Assembly (NCBI GenBank): GCA_017526725.1
Contig: JAFXRA010000291.1
Span: 1 to 5,997, forward strand
Origin: Candidatus Rifleibacteriota bacterium
GTDB taxonomy: Bacteria > Riflebacteria > Ozemobacteria > Ozemobacterales > Ozemobacteraceae
Direction: 5' to 3'
Length of the DNA: 5,997 bases
Shown here: positions 1 through 5,997 of the stretch, in pieces
Numbering within the stretch: position 1 is the first letter of the stretch
Layout: every line of letters begins with the position of its first letter
The notes under the pieces: generated by a model
What the model was told of the DNA's origin: nothing
Seen by the model: only the letters and a program-made list of their open reading frames with translations
The model's database searches: none
Position numbers and translations under genes: made by a program

Positions 1-984
1 GAATTTGCAAAACTTTTTCTAGAAGAAAGAATACAAAGTATCTTTTCAAATACTGAAAATGCTGGAACTGATTCAATAGAAGTTAAAGGCATTGCCAAGT
101 CAGGCAATATGCATCTTCTTCTTGCAGAAATAATATGGAACGGTTGCATGAATTATAATGGAGTCAGCCTTCATAAAAAGACATTATTCGTATTAAAAAG
201 AAACATTAATTGTGTAACAGACATAAATAAAATATTCTGCGGAACCCATTGTCCAAACTGCGGAGCATTAGAAAGCTATAACAACAGCAGCATTTGTGAA
301 TTCTGCAATACTAAGGCTAATGATGTTAGTAAAGATTGGATACTTGATAATGTTTACGATTCCGAAGGTTCTATTGCTAATATGCTGTTAGAAGAAGCCA
401 ATGATTATGATTCTAAGACTAAGAGCCTCTTCAATCATTCTTATGATAAAACATATGATAATTTGGATTATTTTATACCCAAAGCAAATAAAGAGTATGA
501 TACATCTCCAAAACCGCAAGAGGATAAAAAAGAAACAATTCTTAATAAATATAATTCTCTTAGTATAAACAAGGAAATCCTAAATAAATATTCACAAAAA
601 GACCTTTTAAGGTTTGTCGTTTCAATAATGCTGGCAGACAATATAATAGACCATAGAGAAATGCAAACGATAAGAGAGATAGCGTTAATTCACAATATCA
701 CTGAAAGACAGATTCAGAGCTGTATTAATGAAATGCAGATGAAAAGCGATCCGTTTAGTTATACTTTAGCTACATCAAACATAAGATTAGACAAAGATTT
801 GTTAATTATATTAATAATTATTGCCGCAGCAGATGGACAAATAACAGATACCGAATACAATATTATTTCTAAAACTGCTGCAAGAATAAATATATCAGAG
901 GTTGAACTCAGAGATTTAATAAATATGGTATATGAAGAAATATGGAATAAAAAAATAAATCTGCAAAAAGAGTTGTACCTTTAA
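1..984 (+). CDS. Tim44-like / zinc-ribbon / TerB-domain protein, 3' part only
   Basis: The reading frame is open from base 1 to the TAA at 982-984 (327 visible residues), so the true start lies before the window; the first ATG, at 109, falls inside the domain and is not a credible start. Visible residues about 1-80 resemble the end of a Tim44-like domain. A zinc-ribbon-like pair follows, CPNC at 84-87 and CEFC at 99-102, then the DW motif often found after it in bacterial Tim44-like proteins. A polar, Asn/Lys/Asp-rich linker (about 115-190) leads to a TerB-like helical domain (about 196-311) with two acidic repeats, ADNIIDHREM and ADGQITDTEY. TerB-type domains occur in tellurite-resistance and membrane-stress proteins and may bind metal. 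The cellular role is unknown. Tim44-like proteins often have an N-terminal membrane segment, which would lie upstream here. It is probably a separate transcription unit from the sugar operon. Confidence 0.8.
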   Translation, partial: EFAKLFLEERIQSIFSNTENAGTDSIEVKGIAKSGNMHLLLAEIIWNGCMNYNGVSLHKKTLFVLKRNINCVTDINKIFCGTHCPNCGALESYNNSSICEFCNTKANDVSKDWILDNVYDSEGSIANMLLEEANDYDSKTKSLFNHSYDKTYDNLDYFIPKANKEYDTSPKPQEDKKETILNKYNSLSINKEILNKYSQKDLLRFVVSIMLADNIIDHREMQTIREIALIHNITERQIQSCINEMQMKSDPFSYTLATSNIRLDKDLLIILIIIAAADGQITDTEYNIISKTAARINISEVELRDLINMVYEEIWNKKINLQKELYL

Positions 985-1001
985 CATTAAACTTATATAA
1001 T
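973..1001 (+). promoter_or_regulatory. Candidate sigma-70 type promoter for the sugar operon
   Basis: TATAAT at 996-1001 is a perfect -10 hexamer. TTGTAC at 973-978, inside the last codons of the upstream gene, is a partial -35 (its first three bases match) with a 17-bp spacer. A start site would fall near 1008, about 30 bp before the ATG at 1037. The region is very AT-rich, so chance matches to -10 are common; the ideal spacing and the change of gene function here support the call. Confidence 0.5.
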
Positions 1002-1011
1002 ACTAAGCAAA

Positions 1012-1024
1012 CTTATTTTATAAG
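1012..1024. promoter_or_regulatory. 13-bp palindrome, possible operator
   Basis: CTTAT-TTT-ATAAG is a perfect 5-3-5 inverted repeat just downstream of the candidate -10 box and overlapping the expected start of the transcript. A further CTTAT lies at 992-996, within an 8-bp direct repeat AAACTTAT (989-996 and 1009-1016) with copies 20 bp apart, about two helical turns. The position suits a repressor site for a sugar-responsive regulator, but no regulator gene is visible. AT-rich composition makes short palindromes likely by chance. Confidence 0.3.
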
Positions 1025-1036
1025 AAGCGTTAAAAA

Positions 1037-3277
1037 ATGAATAAAAAAAGAATATGCTTAGTATTATTTATTTTAGTGATAATACTATTCAAATATGGGA
1101 TTGCCACAGCTCTTGCTGAGGCTTGTAATGATGACAAAATATCTATAAAGATTTGGGATTTTCCCCGATGGCTCGAAGACGAAAAATCATTAGACCGATT
1201 TTCCTGGATAACTCGCAAGATAAAAGAATTTGAAAATCTTCACCCTGAAGTAAAAGTTGAATTAACCCGTCTAACCTGGCAGCGAGGGCATGAAAAACTT
1301 AAAATTGCAGCAATCAGCGGCAACTACCCTGATATAGCGCCTGGCACTGTCCCTCTGCTTTTTATAAAAGAAGATCTTATAGAACCTATTGATGAATATC
1401 TTACAGAAGAAGATAAAAAAGACTATTTTCAAGGGGCATTAAACGCATTTAAAGTTAAAGGGAAAATCTACGGCTGGCCTTGGTATATGGGCGGTCAGCT
1501 TCTGTATATTAACAAAGAAATCTTTGCCTCTGCCGGCGTTGAACTGCCACATGATGGACGTTGGACCATCAAAGAATTCGAAGACAAGCTTCAGCAATTA
1601 AAGAGATATATGGCTGATAAACCAGCTAATTTTCCATTAGGCATCTACTTTCAAAAGGATGAAACAGCAAACCTTCCCTTTTTACAGGCTTTTGGCGGCG
1701 AAATCATAACCGAAGAAGGTAAATTTGCTGGTGCAAATCCAGAATTCATAAAGGGTATAGACTGGATAAAACACCTGATAGACGAAAAACTCATTCCTTC
1801 AGACAGCGGCGGTAAAACGGCAAACGACACATGGACAGCTTTCGGCGTAAATCATCGTCTAGGAGTTGCCGCCATTGGTCTTTGGGGCATAAAAGCTTTA
1901 GAATCAAAGTTTAAGATGGATTTTCAGGTTGTTCATTTTCCTACCGAAAACTTAAGCAAGCCAAGCCGTTCATACATAGGAACTTCTGGATTATATGTAT
2001 TTAAAAACAAAGACAAGAAACGTGTCAAACTTGCTATGGATCTGGCTAAATACCTGACTAACGCAGAAAATCAGAAAGATTTGGTTAAATATACTCAGTT
2101 TCCAACAAGAGCTGCGACTGGAAATATTTATGCTTCAAATCCTCACATGTCAGCCGCTTGGGGCATCTTACAGGAAGGCTGTTCAGTATACCCCGACAGT
2201 CGCTGGCCGCAGATAGACGAAGAGTTTGAAGCAAACATACAGAGAATACTTCTTGGAGAACTACCCGCAAAAGAAGGAATGGAAAAAACGGGCGAAAACA
2301 TAAACAGAATTTTATCTGTTGAAAACGGCTCTATCTGTAATGACATAAGAAAAAGCAGTCTATTTGCTAAATGTATTGCTATAATTTCTATCCTTGCATT
2401 TATCTTCGCTTTAGCATCAAGGCAGACTCATCTGATAATGGTGATTCCGGCGGTAACCATCATAGGTCTTTTCCTTTTTTACCCTCTTTCAGATGCTCTA
2501 TTATTAGCTTTCAGAAACTATAAAATCGGGGAAGTAGGCGGCGCCACGTTAGAAAACTTTGTCAGAGCCTTCCAAGACCCAAAGTTTACTAAAGCCTGCT
2601 GGAACACTTTCATTTACACTCTGATAGTAGTTCCTGCAAACACTTTAACAGCCTTAATCATAGCCAGCATGATATATGGAATGAGAGGCAGAATAAAATC
2701 ATTCTTCAGAGCTGCCTACTATTTGCCAGGTGTTGCTTCTGTTGTTGTTCTAACAATGGTTTGGCGCTATATGTTCAATACAGAACTAGGCCTATTCAAC
2801 ACAGTTCTAACAACTCTAGGATTCGAGCCTGTAGGCTGGCTGACTAACCCTTCTGTAGCCTTCTGGTCAGTTATGATCTCAGGAATAATAAAGTCTCCCG
2901 GTGGCGCAATGCTAATATACTTAGCTGCTATGGGCAATATTCCTACATCACTTTATGAATCAGCAGATATTGAGGGAGCAGGCCCCATAAAGAAGTGGTG
3001 GTATATTACCGTTCCGCTTCTTAAAAGCACCACAACTTTTCTACTGATTACCGGTACAATTTCAGCTCTTCAAGTTTTTGCTCAAGTCATGATGCTTACA
3101 GACGGGGGCCCCGGCATTTCAACTCAGGTAGTTGTATACAGAGTTTATACATCTGCCTTCAGAGATTTTGACTTTGGCTTATCATCCGCTATGGCATTAA
3201 TTCTGTTCATAGCCATAATGGTCATAACCTTAATTCAAAGAAAACTTACAAATCAAGAGGCAGAATACTTAGCATGA
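1037..3277 (+). CDS. Sugar ABC importer: binding protein fused to MalF/UgpA-type permease
   Basis: This 746-residue chain joins two proteins that are usually separate. Residues 1-27 form a signal peptide or N-terminal anchor (basic MNKKR, hydrophobic core, ALA at 25-27). Residues about 35-430 are a family 1 extracellular sugar-binding protein, with typical stretches such as SGNYPDI (94-100) and YINKEIF (157-163), and aromatic residues around WPWY (147-150) that may contact sugar. A first helix follows at about 443-461, then a MalF/UgpA-type permease domain with helices near 466-491, 525-548, 560-580, 607-632, 664-688 and 714-734. The EAA loop that docks the ATPase is at 640-662 (ESADIEGAG), slightly divergent from EAAxxDGAG. 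The frame is continuous across the junction, so the fusion is real in this sequence. The ATG has a weak AAGAAG upstream. The stop overlaps the next start as ATGA. With the permease at 3823 it should form the transmembrane part of an importer; MurNAc or a muropeptide sugar is the inferred substrate, from murQ downstream. Confidence 0.9.
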   Translation: MNKKRICLVLFILVIILFKYGIATALAEACNDDKISIKIWDFPRWLEDEKSLDRFSWITRKIKEFENLHPEVKVELTRLTWQRGHEKLKIAAISGNYPDIAPGTVPLLFIKEDLIEPIDEYLTEEDKKDYFQGALNAFKVKGKIYGWPWYMGGQLLYINKEIFASAGVELPHDGRWTIKEFEDKLQQLKRYMADKPANFPLGIYFQKDETANLPFLQAFGGEIITEEGKFAGANPEFIKGIDWIKHLIDEKLIPSDSGGKTANDTWTAFGVNHRLGVAAIGLWGIKALESKFKMDFQVVHFPTENLSKPSRSYIGTSGLYVFKNKDKKRVKLAMDLAKYLTNAENQKDLVKYTQFPTRAATGNIYASNPHMSAAWGILQEGCSVYPDSRWPQIDEEFEANIQRILLGELPAKEGMEKTGENINRILSVENGSICNDIRKSSLFAKCIAIISILAFIFALASRQTHLIMVIPAVTIIGLFLFYPLSDALLLAFRNYKIGEVGGATLENFVRAFQDPKFTKACWNTFIYTLIVVPANTLTALIIASMIYGMRGRIKSFFRAAYYLPGVASVVVLTMVWRYMFNTELGLFNTVLTTLGFEPVGWLTNPSVAFWSVMISGIIKSPGGAMLIYLAAMGNIPTSLYESADIEGAGPIKKWWYITVPLLKSTTTFLLITGTISALQVFAQVMMLTDGGPGISTQVVVYRVYTSAFRDFDFGLSSAMALILFIAIMVITLIQRKLTNQEAEYLA

Positions 3278-3810
3278 AGAATATACTATTAAAACCAGTT
3301 ATCATTTTATTTATATTATTATTCTGTATTTGCGATACGGCTTCAGCCCTTACAAAATCACGAACTGAAGCTAGATATAAAGCTTGTTTATCTAATCAAC
3401 GTGTTATTGTGAATGCCATAGAAATGTATAACATGGACCATAAAACCGCGATAGATAAATATGATGAAGATACAGAAAATCTTTTAATAAGAGAAAATTA
3501 TTTAAAAGCAAAAACACAAAAGCCAGAACAAAAATGCGAATATAAAATGAATGGGCATGATGTTTATTGCGAATATCATGGTGGAATGGACCCTGAGAAA
3601 TTAAAACCATCACCTGAATTTGCAGAAAGCTTAAAAGATATTTTGCAATATAGAAAAAACAAAATGTATGAGTATGCTTCCCAAATTATTATTCTTCTAG
3701 CAGCCTGGATTTGGCTCATAAGCTTATTAGTTAAAGTGTTTTCTAAATCAAAAAAATCTAAGGAAACAAATAATATAAATCAGCCAAATGAACAAACCAA
3801 TGGAGATTGA
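3274..3810 (+). CDS. Secreted, membrane-anchored protein with pilin-like domain
   Basis: This 178-residue protein has no family I can name with certainty. Residues 1-25 are a signal peptide (hydrophobic core, TASA before Leu26). A soluble domain (about 28-125) follows, then one transmembrane helix (about 135-155) and a basic, polar tail (KVFSKSKKSK, then Asn/Gln-rich) that should be cytoplasmic. The segment ACLSNQRVIVNAIEMYNMD (37-55), with YL at 76-77, Cys88 and Cys99, recalls the C-terminal globular part of type IV pilin-like proteins, where CxxN...A.xxYxxD begins the domain. The prepilin leader (GFTLxE-type) is missing, so it is not an ordinary pilin. Cys38, Cys88 and Cys99 could allow a disulphide. 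Its start overlaps the stop of the fusion gene (ATGA), and the second permease starts 12 bp after it, so it is embedded in the importer operon. It may be an accessory periplasmic subunit, but this is inference. It looks more AT-rich than the transporter genes around it. Confidence 0.75.
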   Translation: MKNILLKPVIILFILLFCICDTASALTKSRTEARYKACLSNQRVIVNAIEMYNMDHKTAIDKYDEDTENLLIRENYLKAKTQKPEQKCEYKMNGHDVYCEYHGGMDPEKLKPSPEFAESLKDILQYRKNKMYEYASQIIILLAAWIWLISLLVKVFSKSKKSKETNNINQPNEQTNGD

Positions 3811-3822
3811 AAGCCAAATAAA

Positions 3823-4635
3823 ATGAGACATAAATTTTATTCGAAGATATCTATAATACTGCTGTCACTAGGGTTAATTCTAACCTGCGGACCCTTGGTA
3901 TTTATGCTCATAACTGCCTTCACATCTCAGAAAGCCTTAAGCTCTACCCCACCCCGCTATGGTGTTTTTTCTCTAGAAAATTTTAAAATGCTTTTAAGTG
4001 CCGGTCATATTTTAAGATGGGCCATAAACTCGTTTTTGGTAGCCTCAGCCATAACAATAGCTCAAACAATATTCAACTCTCTAGCTGCTTTCGGCTTTTC
4101 CGTTGGCAAGTTTAAGGGAAGAGAATCTCTGTTTATGCTGCTATTAGCTGCTATGATGGTTCCGGGTCAGATTGTCATGCTTCCTCTTTTCCTGTTTATG
4201 GCTAAATGGGGTCTAGTAGACAGTCTCTGGTCAGTAATACTTCCATCAATGGCTGCTCCATTCGGAGTTTACATGATAAGACAGTATATGGATTCGATTC
4301 CTGTGCAAATGTGTGAAGCTGCAAGAATAGATGGAGCTAGTGAATTTCAACTCTATTCAGATATCTATTTTCCTCTTTCAAAACCAATATTAGCAACTTC
4401 TGCCATTTTTACCTTTATTACAGAATGGAATGCCTTTTTATGGCCGTTGGTTACTCTTAATTCAGAAAAGTACTACACACTGTCAGTTGGCTTATCAACT
4501 CTACAAGACCAGCAGGCAATGGATTACGGGCTATTAATGGCAGGCGCAACCCTTTCAGCAGTTCCGATGGTAATAATATTCCTGTTCTTCTCAAAATATA
4601 TGCTTGAAGGCATGAGAAAAGGAGCAATCCAGTGA
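3823..4635 (+). CDS. Sugar ABC importer permease, MalG/UgpE type
   Basis: The 270-residue length is normal for carbohydrate ABC permeases of the MalG class. Six hydrophobic helices lie at about 9-31, 68-92, 102-125, 135-154, 189-210 and 240-258. The EAA loop that contacts the ATPase is well conserved at 165-188, with EAARIDGAS followed by FPLSKP. The C-terminal end (GMRKGAIQ) also fits the family. It should pair with the permease half of the upstream fusion to form the membrane channel. The start ATG lies 12 bp after the small pilin-like gene; upstream sequence shows only a poor ribosome site (GGAG at 3802-3805 is too far away), so translation may depend on coupling. Its stop TGA overlaps the GTG start of the kinase gene (GTGA, 4 bp). 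The substrate cannot be read from the protein; MurNAc or a related sugar is inferred from the operon. Confidence 0.93.
   Translation: MRHKFYSKISIILLSLGLILTCGPLVFMLITAFTSQKALSSTPPRYGVFSLENFKMLLSAGHILRWAINSFLVASAITIAQTIFNSLAAFGFSVGKFKGRESLFMLLLAAMMVPGQIVMLPLFLFMAKWGLVDSLWSVILPSMAAPFGVYMIRQYMDSIPVQMCEAARIDGASEFQLYSDIYFPLSKPILATSAIFTFITEWNAFLWPLVTLNSEKYYTLSVGLSTLQDQQAMDYGLLMAGATLSAVPMVIIFLFFSKYMLEGMRKGAIQ
4617..4624 (+). promoter_or_regulatory. Ribosome binding site fixing a GTG start
   Basis: AAAAGGAG ends 7 bp before the GTG at 4632. It is the best Shine-Dalgarno sequence in the operon. It supports GTG as the kinase start, although this codon overlaps the stop of the permease gene. Confidence 0.75.
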
Positions 4636-5585
4636 ACCGAACTTACGTTTCTATAGATTGGGGCGGAACCCACCTTAGCGGAGTTATTTTAAACTCTGAT
4701 AAAACAACAAAAGAATTTGAATTGCCTTCATGCAATCTGAAAATCGTTTCTGACGAAAACCTATTCAAAATTTGCAAAAACATTATCAAAGAAATAAAGT
4801 CCGAAACTAATTCAAAAATAACTTTGCTTATAGGAGCCGCAGGTGTAAGCAATGACAAAACAGCCAACAGAGTAATCAACACCTTTGCCAGATTAACAAA
4901 TTCTATTGATAAAATAGAGATTTACCCAGATTTTTTATGCAATCATGCCGCCTTTTTGAACGGAGAAGATGGAATATTGTCTATAAACGGCACAGGTTCA
5001 ATTCTTTTTGGTATCAATGGGAAAAAGCAAATCAGACTTGGCGGCTGGGGCTATCTTTTTGATGAAACACCATCTGGTAGTTTTTTCGGCAAAAAATATC
5101 TGGAATCTGTTTTGATGGGAATGGAAGGCAGCAAAAATCAACTTTTCTACGCTCAAGATTTTAAACAAAAGTATGGTTTAATTGGAAGAGAGGAACTGCT
5201 TAACCAGATTTATTCAGCCCCTTCCATTCAGAACTACTTAGGCAAGTATTCTAGAGATTTAATAACTGCTTATGAATCAGGTGAGCCTTATGCTTCTGAA
5301 ATTATAAACAAATCTATTACAAAACTTAGCAGTTCTATAAAAGAGATTATCTCTTATCTTGATCTAAAAAACCCAAAGTTTTGCGGTTCAGGTGGTTTAT
5401 GGGAAAATTGGAAAGAATTTAAAAATCTTCTAAATGTTTCATGTGAAAAACTAGGGGTACAGCTAATCTGGAAAGATAGAAATATTTCTCTGAATTTTGG
5501 ACCATTATTTTATTGTTCTCGTACAAACAAAGAAGCCTCTGAAATGTTAAAAGAATTTAGTAAGGAAGCAAATTATGTCAGATAA
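4632..5585 (+). CDS. BadF/NagK-type amino-sugar kinase, probably MurNAc/GlcNAc kinase
   Basis: This 317-residue protein belongs to the BadF/BadG/BcrA/BcrD ATPase family of the ASKHA fold. Visible motifs are phosphate-1 [11 protein letters not shown] (7-17), a probable catalytic Asp100 in YPDF, phosphate-2 [11 protein letters not shown] (117-127), the family stretch [13 protein letters not shown] (137-149) and an adenosine-type motif [10 protein letters not shown] (251-260). Family members include GlcNAc kinases and the clostridial MurK, which phosphorylates MurNAc and GlcNAc at O6. The iron-sulfur cysteine motif of dehydratase activators is absent, so a sugar kinase is the better reading. Start is GTG with a strong AGGAG 7 bp upstream, and the first motif begins at residue 7 as expected. 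It overlaps the permease stop by 4 bp, and murQ begins inside its last codons. Next to murQ it most likely makes MurNAc-6-phosphate in the cytoplasm from imported sugar. GlcNAc specificity cannot be excluded. Confidence 0.87.
   Translation: MNRTYVSIDWGGTHLSGVILNSDKTTKEFELPSCNLKIVSDENLFKICKNIIKEIKSETNSKITLLIGAAGVSNDKTANRVINTFARLTNSIDKIEIYPDFLCNHAAFLNGEDGILSINGTGSILFGINGKKQIRLGGWGYLFDETPSGSFFGKKYLESVLMGMEGSKNQLFYAQDFKQKYGLIGREELLNQIYSAPSIQNYLGKYSRDLITAYESGEPYASEIINKSITKLSSSIKEIISYLDLKNPKFCGSGGLWENWKEFKNLLNVSCEKLGVQLIWKDRNISLNFGPLFYCSRTNKEASEMLKEFSKEANYVR
5562..5566 (+). promoter_or_regulatory. Ribosome binding site of murQ
   Basis: AAGGA lies 8 bp before the ATG at 5575, inside the 3' end of the kinase gene. 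It supports this start and a coupled kinase-etherase pair, with an 11-bp overlap of the two reading frames. Confidence 0.7.
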
Positions 5586-5997
5586 AGAAAATTTACAAGC
5601 ACTAACAGAAACTAGAAATCCTCGTACACTGTATATTGATAGGGTCAGTACACGAGATGCAGTAAAAAGTTTCATACAAGAAGATTTAGCTGTTCATCGT
5701 GCCGTTGAAGCCTGTCAGGACAGCATCGCCGTGGCCTCTGATTATGCCTATGCTTCTTTGGCAAAAGGAGGTCGCCTTGTTTACATTGGTGCAGGAACAT
5801 CGGGGAGACTTGGCGTTTTAGATGCCTCTGAATGTCCTCCTACTTTTGGAGTTCCGTCAGATATGGTAATTGGAATTTTCGCTGGCGGAGACAAAGCTTT
5901 GAGAGATGCTATTGAAGGTGCTGAAGACGATAAATCAGGTGGTAAGAAAGACTTAGAAAAAATCAATTTTAGCCAGGATGATACCTTAGTTGGAATA
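5575..5997 (+). CDS. murQ: N-acetylmuramic acid 6-phosphate etherase, N-terminal part
   Basis: The first 141 codons are present and the gene runs off the window; MurQ proteins are normally about 300 residues. MurQ is a cytoplasmic SIS-domain enzyme that cleaves the D-lactyl ether of MurNAc-6-phosphate, giving GlcNAc-6-phosphate and D-lactate. The sequence shows the usual N-terminal TETRNP and IDRVST segments (11-16, 21-26), the sugar-phosphate signature [20 protein letters not shown] (70-89) and the EGAEDD motif (114-119). Glu86 and Glu117 match the two catalytic glutamates of the E. coli enzyme (Glu83 and Glu114), with the same spacing of 31 residues, so the active site looks intact as far as it can be seen. 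It starts within the last 11 bp of the kinase gene, which argues for co-translation. Its presence is the strongest evidence that the whole operon handles MurNAc. The glucokinase-regulator-like family is related, but the close match to the MurQ signature favours MurQ. Confidence 0.96.
   Translation, partial: MSDKENLQALTETRNPRTLYIDRVSTRDAVKSFIQEDLAVHRAVEACQDSIAVASDYAYASLAKGGRLVYIGAGTSGRLGVLDASECPPTFGVPSDMVIGIFAGGDKALRDAIEGAEDDKSGGKKDLEKINFSQDDTLVGI

Noticed and set aside
109..984. Complete gene starting at the ATG at 109
   Set aside because: The same frame is open to base 1 and residues before the ATG continue the domain, so this is an internal methionine.
985..1036. Rho-independent terminator after the TerB-domain gene
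   Set aside because: The only palindrome has a 5-bp AT-only-plus-one-GC stem and no following T-run, so it is too weak for a terminator.
1037..1130. Lipoprotein signal in the fusion protein, because Cys30 follows the hydrophobic segment
   Set aside because: The residues before Cys30 are A-E-A, which does not fit a lipobox; ALA at 25-27 fits a signal peptidase I site better.
2300..2420. Sequencing error joining two separate genes at the binding protein-permease junction
   Set aside because: The frame runs through without a stop, there is no internal ribosome site with a start codon, and an extra helix suited to a fusion is present.
3274..3350. Type IV prepilin leader in the pilin-like protein
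   Set aside because: There is no Gly followed by a FTLxE-type segment; the N-terminus is an ordinary signal peptide ending TASA.
4632..5585. 2-hydroxyacyl-CoA dehydratase activator (BadF family)
   Set aside because: The cysteine motif that holds the iron-sulfur cluster in activators is replaced by [10 protein letters not shown], and murQ next door favours a sugar kinase.
5781..5966. Small open frame on the minus strand inside murQ
   Set aside because: It lies fully antisense to a well-conserved enzyme domain and shows no recognisable protein features.

Overview
The window is a compact stretch of an AT-rich bacterial genome. All genes lie on the plus strand with almost no spacing, there are no RNA genes, mobile elements or CRISPR repeats, and no frameshifts are visible. 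The organism cannot be named from the sequence. Exported proteins with transmembrane segments, an ABC importer without its own ATPase gene, and a pilin-like periplasmic domain would suit a diderm from a little-studied phylum, but this is weak inference.

Layout: (1) 1-984 is the 3' end of a gene for a Tim44-like/zinc-ribbon/TerB-type protein that starts before the window. (2) 985-1036 is a 52-bp spacer with a consensus -10 box, a 13-bp palindrome and an 8-bp direct repeat; it probably holds the promoter and control region of the next unit. (3) 1037 to the window end is one tightly packed operon. In order it encodes a sugar-binding protein fused to a MalF/UgpA-type permease (1037-3277), a small secreted, membrane-anchored protein with a pilin-like domain (3274-3810), a MalG/UgpE-type permease (3823-4635), a BadF/NagK-type amino-sugar kinase (4632-5585) and the N-terminal half of MurQ, N-acetylmuramic acid 6-phosphate etherase (5575 onward).

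Together the operon reads as an uptake and breakdown route for N-acetylmuramic acid (MurNAc) or a MurNAc-containing cell-wall fragment. The fused binding protein and the two permeases would import the sugar, the kinase would phosphorylate it, and MurQ would cleave the lactyl ether to give GlcNAc-6-phosphate and D-lactate. The MurQ call is secure. MurNAc as substrate of the kinase and transporter is inferred from gene order. The unusual points are the single-chain binding protein-permease with a helix that fixes its topology, the pilin-like protein lying between the two permease genes, and the absence of an ATPase gene from the visible operon.
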